A stretch of 64,000 bases of DNA, taken from NCBI GenBank assembly GCA_032173965.1, contig JAVUNC010000025.1, positions 15,824,001 through 15,888,000 on the forward strand. The letters are read 5' to 3'. Source of the DNA: Sitta carolinensis (Eukaryota > Chordata > Aves > Passeriformes > Sittidae). Positions 12,611 to 24,733 of this stretch are shown piece by piece. Position numbers and translations under genes: made by a program. Below the pieces are notes generated by a model. That model saw nothing but the letters and a program-made list of their open reading frames with translations, had not been told where the DNA came from and ran no database searches. The first letter of the stretch is position 1, and every line of letters starts with the position of its first letter.

Positions 12611-15600
12611 CCAAACCAAAGCTCTCTGGATCTTTGTGTGAGAGCTAGGAGGTTCATTTCCAGGGTGTTTTGCCAATAAAATGAACCAAGGATGTGTTCT
12701 GATCCAGGAGTGAATTTTCCATGTCTGGTGAGAAGAATAGCCTTAGTGTTGAATGCCTATAGTGTAATTTCCTACAGTCTTTTAGACCCGGGCACCAGGC
12801 ATCCTTGGCCGGCTCTCCTGTGGAAGGTTAACACCTGGGACAGCTGGGATTGCTGACTGTGATCAGCCATCTGCCTTTCTCAAGCTTCCTTTTTGTTTTT
12901 CCTGCACAGACAGATTACTGCCTGCAATAAGAGCACCAAAACATGGCTCAGCTGCCTCCAGAGCCCCTGTCCAAAGCAAAGCAGCCTGGTTATTTACCAC
13001 AAGGTAGTAGCTCTGGATATCACCAAATGGCTTTTGTGGGGAAGAAAACCAGAGTGAGACCAAGGAAGGCAAAATGGCACTGAGGACAATTTTCTACTTC
13101 AGGATTCACTAAGTGAGAGTGCATCAGTTTGGAACTGTGTGGAGTTCTCGCCTTAGTCCCTGCTTATGGACAGAGCTGGCTTCAGCAAGGGCAAACCTGA
13201 CTCATCTCTGTTTAAGAAGCAGCTGAACAGTAACTTTATTGATTAAGTAATTCAAGGCTCAGGCTCTGTGTGTCTGTAGCACATTGGTGGAACCGAAGGA
13301 ACAATGATGCAGAGATCCTCTTAGCAGGATGCATTACTGAACCCAATTTTTACACTGTTCAAGGACCTCTAATTATTCAAGGTGTCCATGTGCAGCAGTT
13401 ACTTGTGGATTTTTTCTTCTACACACAGAAAAAACTTGCAACATCCCCTGTGTAAGGCAAGCTGCAGTCGCACAAGGCAATGCCCATCGTTTTGCACTGA
13501 AGTATTCCAAATCCCCTCTGTGGCTGGTTCAAAAAGCACCTTTAGGAGAGGTGATGGGCAGGGTTTGTGTAGCTGGTTTGCAGTTGATGGCTGTTGGGCA
13601 TGCAGGTTCAGTCTGCCACTGACAGTGGCTCTCAGACCCTGCAGCTCAGTGCCCACTGATGTGACTGCTGGAAATAAAATTGGTGACTGGCCTTTGCTTG
13701 GTGGTAATCCAGCAAATAGTGTCTGTCCCTAAACCAGGATTTTAAGAGACAGCTGATGCTGCAGCACCACGTGGCAAGCTCTTTAAAGGAGCATCAGTTT
13801 CAAATCTCTCTGTCTCATCTGTGCTGTGCTGCTGCTAATAGCTGCATGCTGTACACAAGGCTCTTTCAACTGAAGATTTGAGAGAAGGTTTGCTTTTGTC
13901 TTTGCCAGTTTGTTTACTTTGTAAACATGATGTTATGCACTGTCAGTTCAGCTATTCCCCCCACCCTGCAGCTTTCTTCTGGAGATTCTTTATATCTTGC
14001 TTTCACACAACATCTGAGGAGAGAAATTGCTGTGCCATATGTCTGTAAAACTGTTACACTTAATAAGTAGGCTGGATAGTAGATGCAGCTTACTTCTACT
14101 TCACCCTTTTTTAAAGGAACATTTTTGGCATGAGGATGCAGCATTTTTGACCTAATCAGAGTGATAAATCTGTATTTACAACATCATCAAGCCTGGATTC
14201 TTCTTGGGGCCCTGAAGAATCTGTGGAACATCTGTATCAAATCCCTTACATCTCTAGGTCAGTGCTTTCAAACCATGCTGGTCATGACTGAATACTGCTA
14301 TTGTTCCTCTCCATCTGACACATCTTCATCCAGCTGATCCTCAGCTGAGTGGTTGCACATCTTTGCAGGCTGCCTTGCCCTTGGTGGAAAGATTCCTGAG
14401 CAGTGAGAGGCCAAGCCTGGCTGTGTGCAGCAGCACACAGATGTCCTACTAGGCTGGAAGCAGCCCAGCAATTTTTACACTGGGCTGAATTTGAGTTAAC
14501 AGTTTCAGATGTCCCCATATCGTGTTCCCCACTGTGCCTGATTCTGTTCCCATGGGTGAAGGCACACACAGAGTGCTCATGGCTCTCCAAGCATGGAATG
14601 GAAGATTGTCAGCCCCCAGTCACCTTCACCCTCAAGAGTTTACCCTGTTCAAAGTGCAGGCAGAGACCAGAGTGTCCATCTGCCAGTCCCACACCGTGTC
14701 TCCACGCCACCACCTGAGCCACAATCAGCAAAAATGTGGTGTCTTCCAAAGAGCCAGCATATATTTGCATTAAGAAAAAGGAATGCCTGTTACCACCAGG
14801 CAAAATCTAATCAAACATAGTGACAAACACATTTTCTACACAAATTACCTTTCTGATGAGCAGTATCCCTCAGTGACTGGGAAATCACACTGGGGTTTTC
14901 AGCCCCAGGCCCTTCTCCTCACCATGGCCATTTTGCCTATGCATGGCTGCAAAAACAGCCACTACTGTTCAGAGCTGACCCAACTATGCAGTCCATCCCA
15001 CAGTGGGAGCTGCTGGCTGCTGCAGCTGTTGCATTTCTGAAGCCCAGCTTTGATTGCAATGCCGCAGAGAGTAGGGGTAGCATGGAGAAAACCCAACAAA
15101 ATTTAGAAAAAAAAAAAAAAATGCAAAATTTAGAAGCTGCTTTGCTTAGCTGTGTGTGTGAATGTCACAGCATTTCTCTGCATGGAGAGATTGGGCTGGG
15201 CAATTCTGAGCTGTTTGCTTTATGGCCAAGTTATTACTAAGGGATTCAGCACTGGCCTGAAGGGCTGAGTAAAGCAGACAACCCCACCGGTTCTGGGAAA
15301 AGCACCACTCCATTGGTGAGGGTAAATTCACTGTTGCTGAGAACACTGCACAGGTACATCCCCTCTTGGCAAATAAAAGTCCTATCTTTATCACCCTCTC
15401 TGGAATTTTGTAGTATTTGAATATCCAGTTCATGTAGCAGGGTCTCCGATATTCCTGAGCTGCTGACTAAAGTAAACCCAAAACAGATTTTGTTTGGTTT
15501 TCCCATGGCTCAGTAGTCCCCAAAAGGTGTTTTTATTATTTTAAGTATTAGGCATGTGCATGGGAAAGAATTTTGTTAGTTTAGCTCTACCACTCCCTAG

Positions 15601-18600
15601 GAGTTTTCTTGTCTCTCTCAGCGTCTCCTTACCCTCAGGCTGCTCCTATCTTTCAACAGATCTCACTACTGGACTCAGCAGCTCTGCTCCTCGTTTTCCT
15701 GCCTTTCCATGCAGATCCCAGCAGGGCTGGGCACCCACCACCCTCACCAGGCAGGGGGAACCCGTGGCCTTCCACAAGGAAGGGGTCACTCTGCAAGGGC
15801 AGAGGGTCAAACTCATGGTCCAGTGTGAAAGCCAGCTGTATGCTACCTGGATCCCAAAGAGATTTCAGACTCTTTCTCTCAGCATGTAATTAATATCTAG
15901 GACTTGTGCTGGCCTTCTGCATATTAGTGAAATCCATTGTTTGCCCTTTATTCCAATCCACCGCTTCTTGCTTGTTCTGTTTCTTGTCTGAATGACAGCA
16001 GTGCAGTGTAGTGCTTTTCTTTGGCTAAACAGCAAGGACACAACGCTGCATTTTACACCATGTGAAGTTTTTTTCCCCAGTTTTTGAACAGAGAGGTAGG
16101 TGAGCTGCAATGAAGGAGGCAGGAAGATAAATTCAAATGAGCAATAAAGAGCATGTTTGAACATTCAAACACCTTCAAGGTAAAGATATCAACTATATCT
16201 GGAGCAGAAGGGCCAAAATTGTCCAGGTGTTTCTTAAGGTCAGCAGGAGTAATATACTGAAATTGTTTGTGAAAAATGTAAGAAGAGATGCCACAGGCAA
16301 ACAGAGTCTCACAAACCATTTCCTTCCTATTTGTATTTAATACTGTTTGTATTACTTGTGTGTTACACCTCAGTTCAGAAGAAAGCATCATGCTGATTTT
16401 CTCCTGGTCTCCAAAAGCCTATCAGTCATCACACAGGAAGCCACAGGCTGCCCTCATCCCCAGACAGAACAAAGACTAAATATGGATGAAGAGATAAGAT
16501 GCAAGAGAGGGTAGAAAAGAGGTGGATCTGTGGAAAAACTGGTCCTCTGGTGTCACCAGGGCAGTGTGCACAAGATTATTTGCAGAAGGTGAAAGAGGCA
16601 AAGGAAGAAAATGCCAAGTGTGTGGTGTTACTGGCAAAACAGGCTCAACTCAGGGAATTTTTACTTACTTGAGTTTATTGCCAATTAACAGAAGCTTCTA
16701 ATCACTGATTTGTGTGTTGAGAAAAAGAAAGCATGAACAATTAAGCAAACACTTGGGTAAGCAGCTTTCCCGACTCCTCTTCCCCAGGCACTATTCAGCA
16801 AGACACCTTTCCTCCCTCCTCCCCAGGCTCACCTCCCCCGTTTCTGATGTGGGTTACTCTGAATAATCCCAGAGGTTGGGGCCATAGACACAATAGGTTT
16901 AGTCTGCTGCCTTTCCATGTTCTTTGCTGGTATTCCTTTGGCCATCTGTCATTCTCACTGTTTTTTTCTCTGTCCTTCATGCCTCTTACAGTTTTGCCTG
17001 TTGGCCACAGTTCCTCAGAGCTGTCCTTTCCCTAGTGTTGCTCACCCATTGCCACAGTCCCACAGGGCTGTCCCTGCTCATTCTGGGTTGCTTATAAACC
17101 ACAGGCTGCCTCCCTTTAACATGGAGCTCTTCCTTCCAAGAGTGGGTGCCCAGCTCCATGTATCCACAAATTATCCATTTGTCTCCCTAAAAGTGTTCTC
17201 TGTGTGTCTCCTGCTTGAAATGGCTGCTAGTCTTTCCGAAATATATCTGAGCTGGGATGCTGTGGGATCCTCTGCCTGCCTGGCTGCAGCTCCTGTGTGT
17301 GGAGAATGGTTTCAGAATGGGCTGGACCCAGCTTGGCTGGCACATGGGTCCTCACCACAGCCCCAGCTGCTGAAATCCAGCCATGCATGGGGAAACAAAT
17401 CTTAAATGAGACTGAGAAATAAAGAAACTAAAGTTTTCTAGGGAATGGTCAGACAGTGGGAAATGGAATGCAGTACACAAGGAAAGAGTGCAAAGAGTGA
17501 AGGTATAGCTGGAATTCATGTCTTCTTGTGCAGATAAGCATTTACTCCTTGTATGATATAAGAATACTCAGTTAAAATGGCAAAGCAGCACTTTGAAAAT
17601 GTTACTCCAAAATTTCTATTGTAGAGTAAAATGCTTATGTGGTATTTGGGAACAGTAAAGAGCAGGAAAGAGATCTCCTCCTGCCAGTGATGGACCCTCT
17701 TTCTCTTGCCAATTTTTATTTTCAATGAATTTGCTATACTGATTCAAACACCAAGGACTGCAAATGATTTTACTGTCATATCCCATTTATGTTTACCTCC
17801 TGTAAGGGATGAAAAGATAAAGAACCCCTTGCTGCAGGAATTCCAGCCCTCCCTTCCCTGGCACCCAGCTTTTGTGAAGAGATTGCCAAGGGTTCTCATG
17901 GCACCCCACCTTCCCCCAAGTCCATTCCTGGGGAAGGTGTTGGAGTCACCAGCCTCAGGCTCTGCTGGCAATACACTGGACTGACAGCTTCCCAAGCAGT
18001 CCTGGTAAATCCAGTCATAATCCCATTCTTCAAAGTCCCAATACACACCAGATTTGGTCAGAAACTCTGTGGCTAAAGTCAGAGAAAGTGCAGATTGGTT
18101 GATACAGCTCTACCTGTGTAGAAACTCCTGCCCAGCACGGATTTGCCTGTCAGGGAACACTGTTCTTCACACCTTTGGCAGAGGTATCCTTGCCAAACAG
18201 AAGTCTGAGCTGTAGACCTGGCCTCACTCTATCCCTCATGTTTGTGCTCTGAGAACCACAGGTATTTTTCACACAAGATAAGAAAGCAGAGGAGGAGGCT
18301 GAAACAACGGCCAGTTGTTTTCCACTCAGGACAGTATTGTTCAGTGGGTTTATCTTATTAGTGTTTTTATCACATCACCTCTCAAATGTATCTACTACCT
18401 GCAGTATCTCAGGAAAAAGGAGAAGAGGCAAACTTGAAAAAAAAAGGAAGTTTTGGAGACACTTAACCCGTTCATCTATGGGACTGGACAGCCCAGCTCT
18501 GGACCCAGCAATCCTGTTCACAACCAACTTCCCAGCTTGGAAGGAGCACTGGGCAGAGGGGCCACGCTGCCCTGCTGGAGTTGGCAGTGTCCTGAAGATG

Positions 18601-19528
18601 TGCTCCAGCTAGTTAGGTAGTTCAGAAGCAAACTTCGTTATTATCACAAGTTGGCAGCCAAATATGCTAGAGGTATACTTATTTGTTAAATAAATACAGG
18701 GAGTATGCTTCAGTGATTCACCACACCCACACGTAGTTCTGAATAATTACAGGCTTACTGCCAGGCAAGCTAGGGTTGTTGGTTTTTTGGGGTTTTTTTT
18801 TTTGCAAACAGAGGTCTTATTCATAAGTCATAAATAACTGGCTTTGATGGAGTTGATAATTTCTCACAGAAATGCTAAATGATTGTTCTAAGTGCACTTC
18901 TCCTACCAAAAGGGGGGTTGTATTTAGTTATTGCTAGTTCATTGGCAAATCTCAAAAGATAAGTTTTCAACTGGGTCTAAACCTGACTGAGATAGCAAAA
19001 CATAATGTGGAGTAAGGATGCTCTCTCTCCAAACACCACTGCATATTAAGAAAACTTGCCTTCAGTGATTTAAAAATTACCATTAACTTATACACTCTTC
19101 AGTGTGTCTAGCTGCTGTCTCAGAAATATCTCCACAGCTTTCCACTTGGAATCTTTTGCCACATTTGCAAAAAACTAAAAGAGTGGGAGGGATTACTTGC
19201 CCTGGATGTCATTTCCTGGTTAATGTTCTTAGCCATACCTTAATCTCTCCATGGTGGGTGGTCAGCAAGAGCCTCAGCTCCTGGCAGAGCTCCAAGCATC
19301 ACACAGCCCTGCTGCTGTGGTATTGACAACAGAGCCAAAAAACAGCCAAAAAAATGGTTAGGGGGTATTGCATACACCCAGTTGACACGTCCAGCTTGCT
19401 TCCCTCCTACTTCCAACAAATCTGCAGGAATGAGGCCTCGTGGCAAGAAAGGGAGAAGGAGCACGTTGTTGGGAGGACATGTGGTGGGCACCCACTGCTG
19501 GTCAGGCACCCTCTGTGCTGTGGGACTT
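12611..19528. other. Intergenic DNA between the two family A copies
   Basis: I looked for gag, pol or env on the minus strand, since two direct LTR copies 7.9 kb apart could bound a provirus. None of the minus-strand frames (all about 100 codons or less) shows a reverse-transcriptase, protease or integrase motif. The sequence looks like ordinary unique DNA. The largest frame is 162 codons on plus (16,917-17,405), low-complexity and Cys-rich, and is not called. An A15 run lies at 15,107-15,121. Confidence 0.6.
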
Positions 19529-20021
19529 GTGAAAAATGAGGTTCACTTTCCTGGTAAAATTTTAAAAGGTTTAATAGAGACAGTAAGAGACATAGAAAAT
19601 AAAGAAAAGTTTAAATGGCCGGGTGCCTTGGAATCTCCCTTTTTTATCCTGTTCTTCATTCATGGATTTATGCACATTCAAACTTTTCCAGGAACTGTTC
19701 TGTATGGCCACTCCTTGGGTCCATCAAGTGCAATTTCCACTTTTATTCATTTTTTATCATCTTTTGATTTGGGCTTTGGTCTCGTTTTCACAGGCAGTGA
19801 ATGCTGAGAGTCACTTGGGTCTCTTCTGGGAGTTATCTATTCAGGCAGCTAAAACACACTACACCTAAATTCTAAACTACAGTAAAAAACTCATTATATA
19901 TCTATTCAGGCAGTTAAAACACACAAAAAACTACAGAAAAAAACCCAAAATCATCATACTTATAACATTAATTCCAACATTTGTGAAAAGCCAACACCAA
20001 AATATATATTTATAACAGACT
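19529..20021 (-). mobile_element. LTR-like element, family A, copy 2
   Basis: It starts TGTGAAAAATGAGG and aligns with copy 1 through about 480 bp, including the AATAAA complement at 19,742-19,747 and the duplicated block (19,837-19,901, then 19,902 onward). A GACT tetranucleotide stands on both sides of one possible boundary (19,525-19,528 and 20,022-20,025), which could be a 4-bp target duplication but may be chance. Beyond 20,021 the plus strand has CTTTTTATACC (about 20,070-20,080), a TATAAAAAG on the minus strand. The LTR may therefore extend right with a TATA-type U3 different from the CpG-rich sequence beside copy 1. Confidence 0.7.
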
Positions 20022-22615
20022 GCGACTGAGAACCACAGTCCTATCCACCCAGCTTGGGTGTCTCATGCTCTTTTTATACCTTCCACTGCTCTTGTTTAGA
20101 ATTCAGCCAAATAACAAAGAATTCTCTCTCAGTGCCATGTGCTCTGTGCACGTCTGCCCAGGTATTGGTACTGCTGGTGAGAATAGCTCAGGCTAACAGG
20201 CCTTGACTAGAAAATTGCTGATAGGCAGAGTGGGGCAGAGTATTGCTCTCTCAGATTTTCTCCCTATGATAATTGTCTCCATGAGAATCAAAGGTAATTG
20301 TCTCTTAATCCTTCTTCTTGTTCCATACCTCTTTTGCTTCTTCCCCCATTAATACTTTTTCCCATTTTGATAATAAAGGCACATAAAATATGTCAAAACA
20401 CTCCAAAGCATTAACACACTTTCTGCACAAATTGTCACTTTTTCCTACAATGCTTCTAAGGATAGATGCACTGTGCAGTGAGTCTGAGTCCCATAAGTAT
20501 GCATTTCTGCCTCCTTGTCTGGATTCTCTTGCTTTAGAAGCTTTCTGGGATTTTTGATTTGGATTTATTCCTCCCATAGTTTCATTATTCTCAGTCTGCT
20601 CTCTCTGACATTTCGTTACGGTAAATAAAAATAAGGTAAAAAGCTGTCACTACTGTACAATGCTTATCTCTGGCTGATTTATATTTTAAAAGTTGGGCCA
20701 AGGAATAACAGTTGCCACAATATGTGCAGAACAATGGCACCCAGTGTCTTACAGAGAGAGGCAGGATCACAGTCAAGAGACTTGGAGGGAAGCCACTCGC
20801 TAGATTAGAGTTGCAAAGTCTACAGCAGTAGGTTGAATGGGAGAGGTGGAGGGGAAGTTGTGAAGAAATCTTTTTCAAAACCTTTAATGCTTGGCATTTT
20901 TGTGGCTTTCCCTCTCCAGGAGCTGATACTGCTAATCCCTTTCTAAACGCTGTTTGAGCACCGCTGTCCTCAGGGGTCCACCCAGCTCCACCTTCTTGTT
21001 CCCTGCTCCTTTGTTTCTGCATCCTGGTCTAAATCCTTATGGGATCGATAAGGAAAAGAACTGCCCTGGCACTGCACTCTGCAGCACCAGAATGCTTGCT
21101 GGAGTTGATTAACACTGGTCAAAGAGTATTTTAGACTGACTACTTGCCAGGCTCTGGAAGTAAGCCTGAGAAGCAAGCTCCTTTTCGCTTCCAGGGAGGC
21201 TGTAGAGAGACGTTGAAGGAGAGTGCAAAACACAGTGCTTGTAGTGAAGCTATGCACTATTCCCTCATTAGTGAGGGCCCTTCGTTTTGGAGGAGTAACT
21301 GGGGAAGGCTGACCATAGCCCGTGGTGATATCTACCTGGTGGACAGCAGACATTTGCAGGCTGATAAACTATTCTGCTGCTGAAAGTGATCTTTTGTCCT
21401 CCTTTCATGTGGACTCTCACATCTTTGCTCAAGTTAATGGAGCTGACCCTGCTGAAGGTGTGGTTTAGATGCTGTAGTTGTCAAAATCTAGCCTGATTTT
21501 TTTTCATGTTGATTTTTATTTACCAGTAGCAAATGAATCCTCAATAGGACATAAGCACTGTGCCAGTATAAATCACCCTGAAATTTCAACAGGATGTGAT
21601 ATCCCCATTGTGTTTCTTATTATCTGTTCTATTGGGAGCCTTACTTACATCTGAGAGATTATTAACCAAGAAAATGTTGTCCACCCTCAGCAGAGAATTG
21701 TCATAAATAAACAGATTGCTAATTATTGGCTTTTTATTATCATTTTCCTGCCCCTACAAGTTTCGTTTACTAAGTGGAAATATGCTAGCTATGTTAATAT
21801 TGGCAAGATACAGAAGTGTGATGGAAATCAGGAAAGTCAGATAATAAATATGTTTTATGAACATATTTTGTAGGCAAAAAGAGTTCTCTTCAAAACAGGA
21901 TATGGACATCTCCAGAGATTTCCTGAAGGAGTGTCCAGATGCTGGACCCCTCTTCTTAGCTGTAAAGATGGTTAAAGGCATACACTCATTATAGTTTCCT
22001 TTTATTTTATAGCCTCACTCAACAAAGTGATAAGATAGCAAATAGCACTGTGTGCATTCAACCCACTGGCAAACAACATGGGGTAAAGTCAGTCAATAAA
22101 GCTAATTGTGCCTGGACAATCTGGTTAAAAGCATTGTTAGCTGACATCAGGACTACTCCTGCTTCAGTCAACAGACTCAACCACTGCGTATACCACACTT
22201 GGACATCTCTAAATTTAGGATTAGGTCTAGCCCTTCAAACCAAAGCTGCAGACCTCTTTCAAATGAACAAAAGCAGGCTGGGTTGCACTGTCTGCAGATC
22301 TGTGCTCTGCAAGGATATGCACCCTCATTCAAATTAATGGCAGTAACCACAGTGATGTTGGTAATGGTACTACAAACATAGTGAAATGTGAAGAACGGAC
22401 CCCTAAGACAAAAGTTATTCTAATTAAATCAATATGTAATGCATGTGGGTTTATTTGCTGGGTCCAGACATTTCTAAACACTTTTAAAAGAGTCCTCACT
22501 GGATGTAAACTGCCATTTTTGTCTCATTAAGGCCTGTGTGAAACTGAGGGGCTGATGATGGGTAATAAGATTATCAAGGATTATAGTAGTTGATAATGCT
22601 TCTGGGAGGGAGGCT
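20022..22615. other. Intergenic DNA, possible U3 remnant at left edge
   Basis: The first 250 bp may belong to family A copy 2 (minus-strand TATAAAAAG). A short direct repeat of AATTGTCTC occurs twice between about 20,270 and 20,305. Overlapping minus frames of 143 codons (20,591-21,022) and 127 codons (20,970-21,353) show no recognisable family. Confidence 0.5.
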
Positions 22616-22801
22616 CTGAACAGGTCGTTACACAGTGTGGATGCCCCACCCCTGGAAATATTCAAGGCCAGGTTGGATTGGGCTTTGTGCAACCTGGAGC
22701 AGTGGAAGGTGTCCCTGCCCATGGCAGAGGGGTTGGAACTAGAAGACCCTATAAGGTCCCACCCAAATCATTCTGTGATTCTGTGTTTCTCTGATTCTCT
22801 G
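22616..22801 (+). mobile_element. CR1 LINE 3' end
   Basis: Sense-strand CR1: GTGGATGCCCCACCCCTGG, TTCAAGGCCAGGTTGGATTG, GGTGTCCCTGCCCATGGCAG, GGGTTGGAACTAGAAGACCC and TAAGGTCCCACCCAAATC. It ends in octamer-type repeats (ATTCTGTGATTCTGTG, then degenerate copies). Only about 185 bp remain, a heavily 5'-truncated copy that ends in the expected tail. Confidence 0.92.
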
Positions 22802-23883
22802 ATAACGAGTGTTTTGGAAAAGAAAAGGCAAAAGACAGGGCACGCCAGTTTTTCAGCCAGAGGCTGGATGGGGAAGAGAAGGCAGAGCATCTGCCTGCTG
22901 AGGGCTCCCACAGGCTCCCTTGGGGAGCTCAGACTCCACTGAGCACTGCCTCTGCAGCCTGACATATCAGTCAGTCCCTACCTAGCAGTGCTTTATTTCT
23001 GGCAAATTGCTGGAGCTGTTTCCTTCAGGCTTGGCTCCACCCCGTGCTCTCTTTGAAAAGCTGAAGAGGAGGGCTGGCAGGAGGAGCAGAGCAGCACCAA
23101 CCCAGAGATGTTCTCACCAGCACCAGATAAACTCAGCCCTGCTCTGGGAGGCAGCACAGCTGCAGAGTTTCATACTCAGGCTGGTCTGGGGATCTCCTCC
23201 TGCCACCTTGTCTTTGCAGGCAAATTCTGGTCCCCTTTGCTTTCTGAGGTCTACCAAAGCACTCTGAAATGATGGAGCTGTGCAATAATGCAATGGGAGC
23301 TGCTGTCCTGGCTGTGACAGGGGACACAGGAGAGAAATGTGGTCTGCTGGCATGCAGCCAGGCAGCTGGGGCTGCTACTAGTCTTGTCTTGAGGGCCAGA
23401 GGAAATTTTAAATAAATATTCCCTTCAGGAGGGCAAATGCCAAGGCTCAGATTTAATGGAAATATTAATCCCAGGGGGAAGTGTGCATCATGTGGGGCTC
23501 TCAAAATGAGACACAGACTTCTGAAAATATTTCTTAATGATACTATTTATGTTTATTTTTCAGCGCTGTGGTAGCTTCCAGGAGCTATGAACCAAGTGCC
23601 TCTTAACCTTGGGAGTCTATAAACACAGGCTGAAAGGGTGACCTTGTTCCGGAAAACTTTCTCTCTTTGGCAAGCTGACATCTGAGCTGATGTTGTTTTA
23701 CTTAGATTGAGCTAGTAAAATATACAGTGAGTGCCTGTTTTTCCAGCTGGGTGCTTACCTGACTCTCTCTCTGTCCTATGCTTGGCCACATGCCTTAATC
23801 TTTATGCACTGTGGCATTCCTTGTGAGGCTTCCTCATTTCCATTTTCAAGTGTGTGCTCCTAAGGCATCACAGTCGTGCCTGT
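22802..23883. other. Intergenic DNA
   Basis: Moderately GC-rich to about 23,400, then AT-rich. The largest frame is 123 codons on minus (23,133-23,504) with no family resemblance. I see no further repeat. Confidence 0.5.
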
Positions 23884-24137
23884 AGTCATGACGTGTATGG
23901 ATAATAATTTATTTATCATGTCATAGTCATGACAGTGTATAGGATAAATAATTTATTTATCATGTCTAGTCATGACATGTATAGGATAAATAATTTATTA
24001 TCAGTCATAGTCATGACAGTGTATAGGATAAATAATTTATTATCATGTCTAGTATGACAGTGTATAGGATAATAATTTATTTTCATGTCATAGTCATGAC
24101 AGTGTATAGGATGAATAATCATGACAGTGTAAATAAT
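23884..24137. repeat. AT-rich 42-bp minisatellite with a palindromic unit
   Basis: About six copies of a 42-bp unit. The GTGTAT landmark recurs at about 23,893, 23,935, 23,977, 24,019, 24,060 and 24,102, and a shortened copy ends near 24,137. Each unit combines ATGACA, GTGTATAGGATAAATAA, TTTATTTATCATGTCAT and AGTC. TTATTTATC/GATAAATAA and TGTCAT/ATGACA are inverted repeats, so single strands can fold into a long hairpin. Units differ by small deletions, mainly in TTTATTTATC and GTCATAGTC. Confidence 0.9.
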
Positions 24138-24666
24138 TTTAAAAAGGGAAGAAAATGCATTTTCCCCCCCAAGTTTTCCTGACTTTGTTTCATGATGTTA
24201 GCAGCCTTCTGATAGGGAGAATGATGGGCTGTGAAGGAAATACGGGAAGAAAGAGTGTATGGCACTCAGCATGGGCTGGAAATGTGAAGTGTGAAATGTG
24301 AATTCCACTACAGATGGAATGGGAATTCACCTGAGTGTTGGCCACACTAACTCAGTAAAACTAACAATGTATTCAGCTTTTCAAGAATCTCATGGACTCC
24401 TGAAAAGGTTATTGAGAAGGAAATACAAGTAAAGCACCATGAAAGGTAAGGAAAAGAGAACTGTTATATACCTACTAATTACATTAGGGACTAAGAGGCA
24501 CCACTGAAATTATCAGGTAGTGAATTAAAATGAAATGGAAGAACTAAACTGTTTGGAAAGGGGCCATGGAACTCAGATATCCAGGGCCCTAGAGAATTGT
24601 TCCCCACAGCAAGCTACACTGATCAAGCAAAAATTATAAGAAAAATCTTTATATATTGTATTTACT

Positions 24667-24733
24667 TTGGCTTGGAGGGGGTCTCAAAGGTCACCTGGTT
24701 CAAGCCCTGCTCAAAGCAGGACCAAATGTGAAG
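24667..24733 (-). mobile_element. Short CR1 3'-end fragment
   Basis: GGTCTCAAAGGTCACCTGG and TCAAGCCCTGCTCAAAGCAGG match the complement of the terminal CR1 segment of a subfamily whose 3' region reads GACCTCAGG-GATCACCTGGTCCAACCCC-TGCTCAAAGCAGGGCC. The octamer tail is not visible, so it is degraded or missing. Confidence 0.6.

Noticed and set aside
16917..17405. 162-codon frame with a hydrophobic Cys-rich N-terminus
   Set aside because: Low-complexity composition, no family resemblance, and overlapped by another open frame.
11672..20021. A full provirus bounded by the two family A copies
   Set aside because: The spacing of 7.9 kb and the same orientation fit, but the interior has no gag, pol or env-like frame or motif on either strand, the two copies differ clearly, and their outer and inner flanks do not match a provirus layout.
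23884..24137. CRISPR-like array
   Set aside because: The 42-bp units are contiguous without unique spacers, and the sequence context is a vertebrate genome.
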